Origin: Lewinellaceae bacterium
GTDB lineage: Bacteria; Bacteroidota; Bacteroidia; Chitinophagales; Saprospiraceae
Assembly: GCA_020636025.1 (NCBI GenBank)
Contig: JACJYQ010000008.1
Span: 62,001 to 126,000 of the forward strand
Direction of reading: 5' to 3'
Length of the DNA stretch: 64,000 bases
The notes below the pieces were generated by a model. It saw only the letters and a list, made by a program, of their open reading frames with translations, did no database searches and had not been told where the DNA came from. How positions within the stretch are numbered: position 1 is the stretch's first letter; the number at the start of each line of letters is the position of its first letter. This document shows positions 9,867 to 17,880 of this stretch, one piece after another. The position numbers were made by a program, and so were the translations under genes.

Positions 9867-10472
9867 TTACGGTTTCTTGCTTTTCCTGGCGAGGTCTGAC
9901 AGCTTTTTCATGCACTTGGACCTATGATTTTTCAAGGCATCAACCGTGGTATATTGTGTTAGTTTTTTTTCAATGACTTCTTTGTCTCTAATGCCATCCA
10001 GATACTTGAGTGTAACCAGATTTCTGCAATTTTCGTCAAGTTGAGCCAGCAGAGCTTCCAGTTTCTCAGCAGCCACCTTGTCCGTATAGTCCGGCTCGTA
10101 TGCCAACTCTTTTTCCGATTGGTTTATGAATGCTCTGTCTTTTTGGAGTCTGGTTTTAATATTCAGGGCCTTTTTTCCAGCTATTTCTATCACGTATGAA
10201 CTCAGCGCATGCCCCTGAAAAACGTATTTCCCTTGTTTTATTTTTAATAGGCATAAGGAAATGCTATCACAAATCAACTCTTCAATATCCTCATTTGCCA
10301 GACCATACTTTTTGCCTAGCCTCACTATATATCCAGAAACGCTCGATTCCAAACAACGTATGGCCGCTGATTCTTCATTGGAAAAACCCCAAAACAGCGA
10401 TTCGTGATCAGGGTATTGATCAGAACATCGCCTCGCGTTTTTATTCAACAAAAAATCAAGCAATTGAGCCAT
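9867..10472 (-). CDS. Divergent ECF-type RNA polymerase sigma factor
   Basis: 201 residues from the ATG at 10472 (MAQLLDF). A longer version would need a TTG at 10481. The N-terminal half has a sigma region 2-like helix set (DIEELICDSISLCLLKIKQGKYVFQGHALSSYVIEIAGKKALN, with the second half resembling the W/F-x-x-x-I-A-x-N-x-x-x-N element). The C-terminal half (LLAQLDENCRNLVTLKYLDGIRDKEVIEKK, then a basic helix) resembles region 4. Divergence is high, as in many Bacteroidota ECF-like factors. It should direct RNA polymerase to a small regulon, probably including this locus. It forms an operon with the TPR anti-sigma-like gene downstream. Confidence 0.7.
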   Translation of the reverse strand: MAQLLDFLLNKNARRCSDQYPDHESLFWGFSNEESAAIRCLESSVSGYIVRLGKKYGLANEDIEELICDSISLCLLKIKQGKYVFQGHALSSYVIEIAGKKALNIKTRLQKDRAFINQSEKELAYEPDYTDKVAAEKLEALLAQLDENCRNLVTLKYLDGIRDKEVIEKKLTQYTTVDALKNHRSKCMKKLSDLARKSKKP

Positions 10473-10576
10473 GGATAACAAGATATTGCCGAAGCAATAT
10501 TACAAATATCCACATGCACGTAACAATAAATTAATATTGAATCGCTTAAAGCCTGGTCATACACATACATCCCCAA

Positions 10577-10592
10577 GGCATATGTATATGCC
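10577..10592. other. Small palindrome upstream of the sigma-factor operon
   Basis: GGCATAT and ATATGCC, separated by GT, form a 16-bp inverted repeat about 105 bp upstream of the sigma gene start and 58 bp before the end of rocD in the shared intergenic space. It has no T-run. It could be an operator or a weak hairpin. Confidence 0.2.
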
Positions 10593-10649
10593 GTAAATTG
10601 TAAAAAAGGTAACCACCAACAGGAGAAAATAATTGTGGGTGTGAAAAAT

Positions 10650-11903
10650 CTATTTCTCGAAGCCAAGCAGCACCCGCTCAATTATGTCACAGCACTCCTC
10701 AATCTGGGAGTGATTCATGACTAATGGCGGAGCAAAGCGAATGATGTTGCCATGCGTTGGTTTGGCCAGCAACCCGTTATTTGCCAATTCTATGCAAATA
10801 TTCCAGGCCGTATCACTGTCTTCAGAATCATTGATAACCACTGCGTTGAGCAAGCCCTTTCCTCTGACTTTCAACAAAAGGTCAGGACGTTTAGCTACCA
10901 GGTCTTCCATCCTGGTTCTGAATATCTGACCCAGCATTTCGGCATTTTCGGCGAGATTTTCTTCTGTAACAACTTTAAGTGCTTCCATGGCAACAGCACA
11001 AGCCAGTGGGTTACCTCCAAAAGTAGAACCGTGTTCCCCCGGTTTCAAAGTACCCATGATCTCATTATTGGCCAGCACAGCACTTACTGGAATCACACCA
11101 CCCGAAAGTGCTTTTCCTAACACCAGAATATCGGGTTTCACACCATAATGATCACAACAAAGCAATTTTCCCGTGCGGGCAATGCCTGTTTGCACTTCGT
11201 CAGCAATGAAAAGTACATGATGCTCTTTACACATCCGGTATGCTTCGGGTATGTAGTTCTCATCAGGTACATACACGCCGGCTTCTCCTTGAATCGGTTC
11301 CACAATAAGTCCGGCTACATTCGGATCCTCCAGCGCTTTTTCGAGTGCAGGTAAATCGTTGTAAGGAATCACTTCAAAACCATCCATGTATGGGCCAAAT
11401 TCCCTTCGCGCAACCGGATCGGTGGAAGCAGAAACAACCGCGAGGGTACGTCCGTGGAAATTACCTTCCACGAAAATAATTTTGGCCTTATCCTGATCCA
11501 GACCTTTTACCTGATAGGCCCATTTACGGCATAACTTTAAGGCAGACTCAACTGCCTCCACACCTGTATTAATTGGCAGTACACGATCGTAATTGAAATA
11601 CTGACAAATGAAAGCCGCGTATTCACCTAGCAGATTGTTATAGAACGCCCGGGAAGTAAGGGTAAGTTTTTGCGCTTGTTCAGTAAGCGCATTAATGAGT
11701 CTTGGATGGCAATGTCCTTGATTAACAGCGCTATAGGCCGAGAGAAAGTCGTAATACCGCTTGCCTTCAACATCCCACAAATAAACACCTCTGCCGCGTT
11801 CAAGCACCACAGGTAGCGGGTGGTAATTATGGGCATTATAGCGATCTTCAAATTCGATTAACTCGGCTGACCCTTTGACAGGGTGATTTGTCAGGACTTC
11901 CAT
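10650..11903 (-). CDS. rocD: Ornithine aminotransferase (ornithine--oxo-acid transaminase)
   Basis: 417 residues, normal for the class III aminotransferase family. The protein opens with an ELIEFEDRYNAHNYHPLPVVL block typical of ornithine aminotransferase. It contains NTGVEAVESALKL, the GNFHGRTLAVVSAS block, the PLP-phosphate and ring contacts (IADEVQTGIARTG) and the Schiff-base lysine K264 in LVLGKALSGG. It converts ornithine and 2-oxoglutarate to glutamate semialdehyde and glutamate with pyridoxal phosphate in the cytoplasm, linking arginine breakdown to proline and glutamate. It is transcribed alone from a promoter box at 11943-11936, divergent from trmD. Confidence 0.95.
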   Translation of the reverse strand: MEVLTNHPVKGSAELIEFEDRYNAHNYHPLPVVLERGRGVYLWDVEGKRYYDFLSAYSAVNQGHCHPRLINALTEQAQKLTLTSRAFYNNLLGEYAAFICQYFNYDRVLPINTGVEAVESALKLCRKWAYQVKGLDQDKAKIIFVEGNFHGRTLAVVSASTDPVARREFGPYMDGFEVIPYNDLPALEKALEDPNVAGLIVEPIQGEAGVYVPDENYIPEAYRMCKEHHVLFIADEVQTGIARTGKLLCCDHYGVKPDILVLGKALSGGVIPVSAVLANNEIMGTLKPGEHGSTFGGNPLACAVAMEALKVVTEENLAENAEMLGQIFRTRMEDLVAKRPDLLLKVRGKGLLNAVVINDSEDSDTAWNICIELANNGLLAKPTHGNIIRFAPPLVMNHSQIEECCDIIERVLLGFEK

Positions 11904-11935
11904 GATTTTATTAAAATTTGTGGTGAATGGCGGGT

Positions 11936-11943
11936 CAAAGGTA
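11936..11943 (-). promoter_or_regulatory. Bacteroidota -7 box for rocD
   Basis: On the minus strand the sequence reads TACCTTTG, matching the Bacteroidota primary-sigma -7 consensus TAnnTTTG, 32 bp before the rocD ATG. No clear -33 TTTG is visible. Confidence 0.6.
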
Positions 11944-11984
11944 TGGAAAAAGGTAACAGAGATTCAGAGAAAAAGGTTTCATGG

Positions 11985-11992
11985 TACCTTTG
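11985..11992 (+). promoter_or_regulatory. Bacteroidota -7 box for trmD
   Basis: TACCTTTG lies 15 bp before the ATG at 12008. It would leave a leader of about ten bases. It also rules out starting trmD at the upstream in-frame codon at 11981, which lies before the box. Confidence 0.65.
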
Positions 11993-12007
11993 TACAAATT
12001 TTATAAA

Positions 12008-12679
12008 ATGCGTTTTGATATCATCACTGTTTTACCGGAATTACTGGAAAGTCCACTCAATCATTCCATCATGCAAAGAGCCAGGGACAAAGGGCTTCTT
12101 GATGTGCATTTGCACCAATTAAGAGACTATGCAACAGGCAAGCACCGGCAGGTAGATGATTATCAGTTCGGCGGAGGCGCTGGCATGGTCATGAAACCCG
12201 AACCCATAGCTGCCTGCCTCGATAAATTGTTGGCCGAACGCCAATATGATGAAATCATTTATACCACTCCGGACGGGGTAAAACTGGACCAATCGGTTTG
12301 CAATCAACTAAGTTTAAAAAACAACCTTATAGTTCTTTGCGGCCATTATAAAGGTGTGGATGATCGCATTCGCCAGAAATACGTCACCATGGAAATAAGC
12401 ATAGGCGATTATGTGCTCTCAGGGGGCGAATTAGCCGCCGCCGTCCTCGTCGACTCTGTCGGGCGACTCATACCAGGTGTGCTGAATGACGAAACCTCCG
12501 CCCTGTTCGACAGTTTTCAGGACAACTTGCTGGCGCCGCCGGTGTACACCCGCCCGGCAGTCTGGAATGGCATGCCAGTTCCTGATATACTCTTGTCCGG
12601 TCACGAGAAAAACATTGAAGACTGGAGGCATGATCAGGCAGTGGAAAGGACGAAAGCAAGGCGGCCAGACCTTTTTTAA
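12008..12679 (+). CDS. trmD: tRNA (guanine-N1-)-methyltransferase
   Basis: 223 residues starting MRFDIITVLPELLESPL, the standard TrmD opening. The SPOUT trefoil-knot blocks are present: DYQFGGGAGMVMKPEP, the AdoMet-binding LIVLCGHYKGVDDR and YVLSGGELAAAVLVD, and the C-terminal RPAVWNGMPVPDILLSGHEKNIEDWR. It methylates G37 next to the anticodon of tRNAs reading CNN codons, preventing +1 frameshifts, and works as a dimer in the cytoplasm. The start is fixed by homology and by the promoter box just upstream. The stop codon abuts an array of AATGTATC-type repeats. Confidence 0.97.
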   Translation: MRFDIITVLPELLESPLNHSIMQRARDKGLLDVHLHQLRDYATGKHRQVDDYQFGGGAGMVMKPEPIAACLDKLLAERQYDEIIYTTPDGVKLDQSVCNQLSLKNNLIVLCGHYKGVDDRIRQKYVTMEISIGDYVLSGGELAAAVLVDSVGRLIPGVLNDETSALFDSFQDNLLAPPVYTRPAVWNGMPVPDILLSGHEKNIEDWRHDQAVERTKARRPDLF

Positions 12680-12730
12680 TGTAACAATGTATCAATGTAT
12701 CAATGTAACTAGGTATCAATGTATCAGGGT
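12678..12730. repeat. AATGTATC octamer array at the trmD stop codon
   Basis: About six degenerate copies of AATGTATC/AATGTAAC begin at the trmD stop codon. Their reverse complement (GATACATT) fills 13244-13331, so the two arrays are inverted arms with the gene 12743-13162 between them. Confidence 0.8.
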
Positions 12731-12742
12731 GACAGTGGTTAT

Positions 12743-13162
12743 TTAGTTTTGTCGGGATTGTTTATTAGATACAAAATCAGAGTTTGATTTTTGGTGGAGA
12801 TTTTTTCTACATGTGCGAATTGAACTTACCAGAAGCTTAATGACCTCTTTTAAATCATTTGTTAAGGAACTATATTCTGTCTCATTAATCAAACTTGTGC
12901 GCCAAAGTAATTCCAGCCAGTATTGTGTTTCACAGACTTCCTTTTGGGCAATGGATAACTTATGAATAAAATCAGCGCCACTCTCTGCATTATCAGCTTC
13001 TCTTACCATTGCACCTGGGTTAGTTCCCGATTTCAGTATTTGTTTGGAAATTACAAACTCCTTTTTTTGTTCAATTAAAAAACGATTGAGCTTAAAAATT
13101 CTAATGGCTAATGAAAGTGTTTTTTCTTTTAACGGGTCATGTTTAATTTCAAACGGCTTCAT
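12743..13162 (-). CDS. Four-helix-bundle protein (23S rRNA intervening-sequence type)
   Basis: 139 residues, predicted all helical. The pattern matches the IVS/four-helix-bundle family: KEKTLSLAIRIFKLNRFL, then SKQILKSGTNPGAMVREADNAESGADFIHKLSIAQKEVCETQYWLELL. The usual order in the family is a helix with an S-x-S-I-x-x-N-I-x-E-type turn, then K-x-x-x-A-x-x-E-x-x-E-x-x-Y/W-L. Family members occur inside 23S rRNA intervening sequences or as free-standing genes; their biochemical role is not established. Here the gene is free-standing and lies exactly between inverted octamer arrays (12678-12730 and 13244-13331), hinting that gene plus repeats may move or be maintained as a unit. Confidence 0.8.
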   Translation of the reverse strand: MKPFEIKHDPLKEKTLSLAIRIFKLNRFLIEQKKEFVISKQILKSGTNPGAMVREADNAESGADFIHKLSIAQKEVCETQYWLELLWRTSLINETEYSSLTNDLKEVIKLLVSSIRTCRKNLHQKSNSDFVSNKQSRQN

Positions 13163-13243
13163 GGGTTGATTTTTTGAGTGGTTGAATTCAAATTGTTTCT
13201 AAAATTAAACCGATTTATACACAAATCCAAATTTGTTTAGGAA

Positions 13244-13331
13244 GTTGATACATTGATAAATTGATACATTGATACATTGATACATTGATACATTGATACA
13301 TTGATACATTGATACATTGATACATTGATAA
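13244..13331. repeat. ATTGATAC octamer tandem array
   Basis: About eleven near-identical tandem copies of an 8-nt unit (GATACATT) make the most regular of the short-word arrays in this window. It is the inverted counterpart of the array at 12678-12730. It lies 101 bp before the zinc-ribbon gene and so is a likely site of slipped-strand length change. Confidence 0.9.
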
Positions 13332-13432
13332 GTTTTTTCAACAAAAAGTTTTATTTAAAAACAATTTGTTTTATTTTTGTTGTCGCTACCGACTTAACGT
13401 TGGTTTTTTGATAAAGCAACAACAATTTTAAA

Positions 13433-14413
13433 ATGAATCTTTGTCCAAATTGTGCTTCTGAGATCATCCCGGGGTCTAAATTTTGCAACCGTTGTGGTGA
13501 CAAAATTGCGGAGCGAACCAAGGAATGTCCGGCCTGCTCCCATAAAGGGCCCTTGAGTTCTGTGTTTTGCCATCATTGCGGCTTTCATTTTGACGGGAAA
13601 CACCCGGCTGACAAACACAGGTATCAGCCGGTTTATCCGCTGGAGTTTGATTCTGTTACACTTACGGAACAGGTGAAAGCACTTTTTTTCAATACGCTCC
13701 GGAACAGAATTGAATTGGAACACGATACGCAGAAATATGGGGATTACGTGGAACGATTTTACCAATCAAGGTTTCGAGACATTTACGGCCTGCGGTCGGA
13801 GCAAATTGCAGAAGATATCATGATGCAATGGGAGCGTTTTGGAAATGAAGCGCTGATGGAGATTGATAAGCGCCTGCATACAGCTTTTGAAGGATTGCTT
13901 GATTTCTTCATTATTCAGTACTGCCCGGATTTGAACGGAATACTATTGCCTTCTGCCATTTTAAAGTATGAAAAAGTGATTCCCGGCAAGACTGATCTGT
14001 GGCTTATGATCCGTGATTTTCTAGACTTCGATCATGAGGACGAAGTTTTTTACTTCGATTTCATCACCATGAAACCGGAACTGTTAGCCAATGCTTGCAA
14101 GAGCTTTCTATCCGCCGAACGGCAGGAGCGCGTATACTTTATTTGTGACTTATCGGTAAAAAGTAATTGTAAAGAAGGTTTTGCGATGACCAGCAAGGGA
14201 ATTTACTGGAAGTCCGCGTTTGAAAAAGCCAGAAAGGTGATGTATAAAGACATTGGGACCATCCAGAAACAAAAAGATTGGCTTACCATCAATGGGCACT
14301 TTTTTACCGCAAATGACAGCCTCAATCTCAAACTCTGCAAACTGTTGAAAAAATTACGCGGCTGGCAAACAGCGGAACCAATACGTGAAACAGTTCGTTT
14401 AAGCTCTGTATAA
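13433..14413 (+). CDS. Double zinc-ribbon protein of unknown function
   Basis: 326 residues. Two zinc ribbons at about 4-22 (CPNC...CNRCG) and 32-51 (CPAC...CHHCG) supply eight metal-binding cysteines and histidine-flanked knuckles. The remaining 270 residues are soluble, acidic and helical up to about 240. They end in a beta-rich stretch (GFAMTSKGIYWKSAFEKARKVMYKDIGTI...WLTINGHFF) that resembles a bacterial PH-like or short-chain sensing domain. There is no membrane segment or catalytic motif. Family function is unknown to me. It stands alone between the octamer array and tRNA-His. Confidence 0.75.
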   Translation: MNLCPNCASEIIPGSKFCNRCGDKIAERTKECPACSHKGPLSSVFCHHCGFHFDGKHPADKHRYQPVYPLEFDSVTLTEQVKALFFNTLRNRIELEHDTQKYGDYVERFYQSRFRDIYGLRSEQIAEDIMMQWERFGNEALMEIDKRLHTAFEGLLDFFIIQYCPDLNGILLPSAILKYEKVIPGKTDLWLMIRDFLDFDHEDEVFYFDFITMKPELLANACKSFLSAERQERVYFICDLSVKSNCKEGFAMTSKGIYWKSAFEKARKVMYKDIGTIQKQKDWLTINGHFFTANDSLNLKLCKLLKKLRGWQTAEPIRETVRLSSV

Positions 14414-14540
14414 TCATAAACTTGTGACATCACAACTCTGTCACACGAACTAAAATCATGATTATTAATCATTTAATTCACCTTTATCAGCGTAATCATA
14501 TTAATCAATAGAATCAAGGTAAAATTTCCTGCAAAAAACT

Positions 14541-14573
14541 TTTGACGGTTTAATAAAAGGCACCGTATCTTTG
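14541..14573 (+). promoter_or_regulatory. Promoter of tRNA-His (-33 TTTG, -7 TATCTTTG)
   Basis: TTTGAC at 14541 and TATCTTTG at 14566-14573 are separated by 21 bp, the textbook Bacteroidota primary-sigma arrangement. The tRNA starts 16 bp after the -7 box. Confidence 0.8.
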
Positions 14574-14588
14574 CAGCCGCTTAAAAAT

Positions 14589-14665
14589 GGAGGTTGTAGC
14601 TCAGCAGGTTAGAGCGTCGGATTGTGGTTCCGAAGGTCGGGGGTTCGAGCCCCCTCTTCCTCCCA
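14589..14665 (+). tRNA. tRNA-His (anticodon GTG)
   Basis: A cloverleaf can be drawn. The D arm is GCTC...GAGC, the anticodon stem TCGGA/TCCGA encloses TTGTGGT (anticodon GTG), and the T arm is GGGGG TTCGAGC CCCCT. The extra G at 14589 faces C at 14663, the G-1:C73 pair typical of tRNA-His. Acceptor positions 5-68 and 6-67 come out as U-U mismatches. The T-stem closing pair is G-U. The CCA end does not appear to be fully encoded. Confidence 0.92.
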
Positions 14666-14673
14666 GAAATTTG

Positions 14674-14707
14674 AAAGGCATCGCAATTGCGATGCCTTTT
14701 TTGTTTT
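14674..14707 (+). terminator. Rho-independent terminator of tRNA-His
   Basis: AAAGGCATCGCAATTGCGATGCC is an almost perfect hairpin followed by a T-rich run (TTTTTTGTTTTT). It begins 9 bp after the tRNA. Confidence 0.9.
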
Positions 14708-14751
14708 TAAACATGTAAGCTAATTATCACATTACTGGATTAGCTGATAAT

Positions 14752-15225
14752 TCAATTTTCTTTAGTCGGTGTCACATGCCCAGTCAGCACAACCCTTGTT
14801 TCATTTGGGTAGGTATTGGCCGTTATGGTGATTCGTTTTCTTTGATCGTTCGGTTTACCATCCGTATTGAACCTGGCAGTAATAGCACCGGTACCACCTG
14901 GCGGAATCGGATCTTCCGGCCACTCGGGAACGGTACACCCACAGGTAGATTTGGCATTAAGAATAGTCAAAGGAACTTTCCCGGTGTTGGTAAACTTAAA
15001 ATCGTGTTTCACAATGTCACCTTCAGTAGCTGTGCCAAAATCAAACTCCGATTCTTCAAAAACTATTCTGGCAAGCATATTGGTATCACTCGGGAGTCCT
15101 GCAGTAGCTGGATTATGAACCAGTTCAGAGTTAGGGCCACCGCCCATTCTTTTTACACCCTCATCGTTCTGACAAGCGGTGAATAAAAAAATGTTCAAGG
15201 CGAGTATGGGCAAAAAAATCTTCAT
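14752..15225 (-). CDS. DUF1573 lipoprotein
   Basis: 157 residues. A lipoprotein signal (about 1-18, lipobox FTAC) is followed by an Ig-like DUF1573 domain at about 50-155. Hallmarks are FDFGTATEGDIVKHDFKFTN, NAKSTCGCTVPEWP and GGTGAITARFNT. The domain resembles ASPM/SPD-2/Hydin-like beta-sandwiches. It should be anchored in the outer or inner membrane facing the periplasm. Its biochemical role is not established, although DUF1573 proteins are abundant in Bacteroidota. A single-gene unit with its own promoter box at 15262-15255. Confidence 0.9.
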   Translation of the reverse strand: MKIFLPILALNIFLFTACQNDEGVKRMGGGPNSELVHNPATAGLPSDTNMLARIVFEESEFDFGTATEGDIVKHDFKFTNTGKVPLTILNAKSTCGCTVPEWPEDPIPPGGTGAITARFNTDGKPNDQRKRITITANTYPNETRVVLTGHVTPTKEN

Positions 15226-15254
15226 ATTTTGAGTTCAATTATCGTTAATTTGGG

Positions 15255-15262
15255 CAAAGATA
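15255..15262 (-). promoter_or_regulatory. Bacteroidota -7 box for the DUF1573 gene
   Basis: The minus strand reads TATCTTTG, matching TAnnTTTG, 29 bp before the ATG at 15225. Confidence 0.6.
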
Positions 15263-15314
15263 AAATGTCTCAAAAAGTGTTTTTCTTAATGGAATGGTAA
15301 AGTCCTAAAATTGT

Positions 15315-17621
15315 TTATTCATTAAGGGCCCCTTTAAGCGGAGCACACATAGGTATGCTGCCATCCAGCTTTTTAAACACAATATTTTTTAATGGAATTT
15401 CCATAAAACCTTCGACACCCTCTTTGATCCTTATCATTTGGTTGGGTTGAATATTGTTTAACTTAATGGTATTTATACCAGAAGGCCATTGAACTGTAAT
15501 TTCCTCAATTATCTGTGCCTTGCCAATTCCAATCTGAGCTCTTAATGGTGAACACCCGAAACTCGCTCCTGAATTCATTTCCCGATAAATTGTCCTCTTA
15601 CCCGCGTTATCAGAAACTTTCAAAGTGATTTTAGCTCCGATCGCTGAGCGATTAGATTTTGTCCCTTCCAATTGAATAGAAATCCAGTTATTGTCACTCT
15701 GACCTGGATTGAGGTAAAGTGCCGAGTGATAATAGTCGCCTCTGTATGCCCCTCCATAATCTACAAAAATATCCAGGTCACCGTTGTTATTTAAATCTGC
15801 AAAAGATACCGCGTGCCCTTTCTGAATATTGCCGACCCGTGCAGAGACCGTTACATCTGCGAATTTTTTACCATTCATGTTTTTGTATAATTTATTGGGA
15901 ATGATTGATTTATAACTAGGGTTCCCAGTTGAGCAATATAAATCCAGGTAACCGTCATTATCTATGTCTCCAAAATTTACAGCCATTCCGAATACGGATT
16001 TATCAAAGCCTACTTTTTTAGATACGTCTTTAAAAGTACCGTCCTGATTGTTTCGGTAAATCATCATTTTCCCAGACCTCTCAGCTTGGGGTTTGAGTGC
16101 TTCTTCAGCCATGTAATAAGAAAGATCCTTGTCAAAATCATATTTACACAGGAAAAGGTCCAACCAGCCATCATTATCATAATCGAAAAAGCCGGTAGGA
16201 AACGTATGGGATGTATCCTTGGCAAAACCAGCATTTGCTGATACATTTTCAAAAGCAACTCCGGGTCCTGAAACACCTTTATTATGCAGCAGGATTTTGG
16301 GTCCGTTGAGTGTGGAAATGAAGATATCCGGCCACCCGTCTTTGTCGTAATCAGCAGAAACTACGGCTTTTACAAACTCCTGAATACTGAGGTTGGTACC
16401 AGGTGCTACATTGGTAAATGTGCCGTCCTGATTATTGATATATAACTCGCACGGATATTTCTCACCTACCGGGGCCGTTTCATTACCAATAAAGAGATCC
16501 AGCCATCCGTCACGATTAAAATCATTCCAGGTGGCTGTTTGAGTAGGCATTAAGGATAATATCCCTGTGTCAAAGGTTACATCGGTAAATGTGCCGTCAC
16601 CATTATTTCTAAAAAGTGAATTGGGTTGTTTTCCAAAACCAGAAACCCCCTGCCAGGCGCCCCTGAGCACCAGAAAATCAACCCAGCCGTCGTTATTATA
16701 GTCAGCCTGCACCATATTTAATCCGCCTGTAAAAGGAGCCAAACCTGACTCTTCCGAGCGATCTGTAAAGGTTCCGTCTCCATTGTTTTTGAAAAAATGC
16801 AATGGATCGTCCATGCCCCAGGCAGAGTTTATGATATCAAGGTATCCATCATTATCAAAGTCATCAACAATTACCCCTCCCGAACGGTTTTTTACAGCAA
16901 GACCTAAATCAGTTGCGATCTCTGTGAAGGGCTTCACTTTTACAACACCCTGTTCATTAAGTCCCGGAATCAGCCATTCTTTAGGAACCCGATCCGGATA
17001 TTCTCCAATACTCATATACGCCACATTCAGCAGCCAGATGGCGTCCATATTATTCGGATCATCATCTCTTAGTAATCGCTGGAATGTATTAATTGCCTTG
17101 CGAGTAGGGTCCTGAATCGGGTAAATGCCATCTCCCTGAATGGGCATAATACAGGCGTCGGCATTGTGGTTGTTTATGCAATTTGTACGCTCTCCCAGCC
17201 GTAAATAAGCTAAACCCAACGCATCCAGAGCACCTTTTCTCGCATTGGGATATTTCAGAGATGTGTTTAAAATATTCTCCATGAACGCTACGGCTTTTTC
17301 TTCATCGCCGAACTCCAGCAATGTCATAGCTTTCTTCATAGCAAGTTGCATCTGGGTTTCAAAATTTAACGCACTTTGCTTCGCATCATCATAATAAGCC
17401 AACCGGGCTTCTGATGCGTATATATTATTGGGGCTATTCACTTCCTCCCTTATTTTTGCCAATAAGGCAAGCATTTTTTCATGTGATGTGAGATTTTCTT
17501 TTGATGTTTTTTGACTACTCTCCCCATTGTCGCAAGAATGAAGGCTAAAAGCAATACTCAATAAGACGAGGAGTAATATGTGGTTAGAAGGTTTGAGCAA
17601 AAATCGTAAAACAACATGCAT
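15315..17621 (-). CDS. FG-GAP/VCBS-repeat lipoprotein with ASPIC/UnbV domain
   Basis: 768 residues. A lipoprotein signal (about 1-30, lipobox LHSC) is followed by a short helical N-terminal region at about 45-210 resembling a degenerate TPR. Then come at least seven FG-GAP/VCBS blades with calcium-binding loops of the D-x-D-x-D-G type (DFDNDGYLD, DYNNDGWVD, DFNRDGWLD, DYDKDGWPD, DYDNDGWLD, DIDNDGYLD, DLNNNGDLD). These form a beta-propeller at about 230-650. The C-terminal ASPIC/UnbV domain follows (SNRSAIGAKITLKV...GSPLRAQIGIG-like block and VQWPSG). Such CRTAC1-like proteins are surface proteins thought to bind carbohydrate or protein partners. The actual ligand is unknown. Confidence 0.9.
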   Translation of the reverse strand: MHVVLRFLLKPSNHILLLVLLSIAFSLHSCDNGESSQKTSKENLTSHEKMLALLAKIREEVNSPNNIYASEARLAYYDDAKQSALNFETQMQLAMKKAMTLLEFGDEEKAVAFMENILNTSLKYPNARKGALDALGLAYLRLGERTNCINNHNADACIMPIQGDGIYPIQDPTRKAINTFQRLLRDDDPNNMDAIWLLNVAYMSIGEYPDRVPKEWLIPGLNEQGVVKVKPFTEIATDLGLAVKNRSGGVIVDDFDNDGYLDIINSAWGMDDPLHFFKNNGDGTFTDRSEESGLAPFTGGLNMVQADYNNDGWVDFLVLRGAWQGVSGFGKQPNSLFRNNGDGTFTDVTFDTGILSLMPTQTATWNDFNRDGWLDLFIGNETAPVGEKYPCELYINNQDGTFTNVAPGTNLSIQEFVKAVVSADYDKDGWPDIFISTLNGPKILLHNKGVSGPGVAFENVSANAGFAKDTSHTFPTGFFDYDNDGWLDLFLCKYDFDKDLSYYMAEEALKPQAERSGKMMIYRNNQDGTFKDVSKKVGFDKSVFGMAVNFGDIDNDGYLDLYCSTGNPSYKSIIPNKLYKNMNGKKFADVTVSARVGNIQKGHAVSFADLNNNGDLDIFVDYGGAYRGDYYHSALYLNPGQSDNNWISIQLEGTKSNRSAIGAKITLKVSDNAGKRTIYREMNSGASFGCSPLRAQIGIGKAQIIEEITVQWPSGINTIKLNNIQPNQMIRIKEGVEGFMEIPLKNIVFKKLDGSIPMCAPLKGALNE

Positions 17622-17880
17622 GTGCAGTAAAATTTGGTTAAATCGTTTTGTTTTAGCAAATAGTTATTAATGAATACCTTGTGGTGTAACCAGGTATTCA
17701 GATCGAAATAAATTTGGAACAGACGGAATTTGAGATACGGTAGGCGAGTCAAAATAATATCTGCCAAGGGGTAGTAATGCAGGACAACTCTAGCTACACT
17801 ATTGGTTAATAAAGCATACCATTGTTTTAGTATCCTTACCAAATAAATTAACGGGGATTCAGACTCTTAATTCAGCAAAA

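Noticed and set aside
13244..13331. CRISPR-like tandem repeat
   Set aside because: The period is 8 bp with no spacers; it is a simple tandem array.
17558..17842. 94-residue minus-strand frame between the FG-GAP lipoprotein gene and aroK
   Set aside because: It overlaps the lipoprotein gene in another frame and has no recognisable domain or start context.
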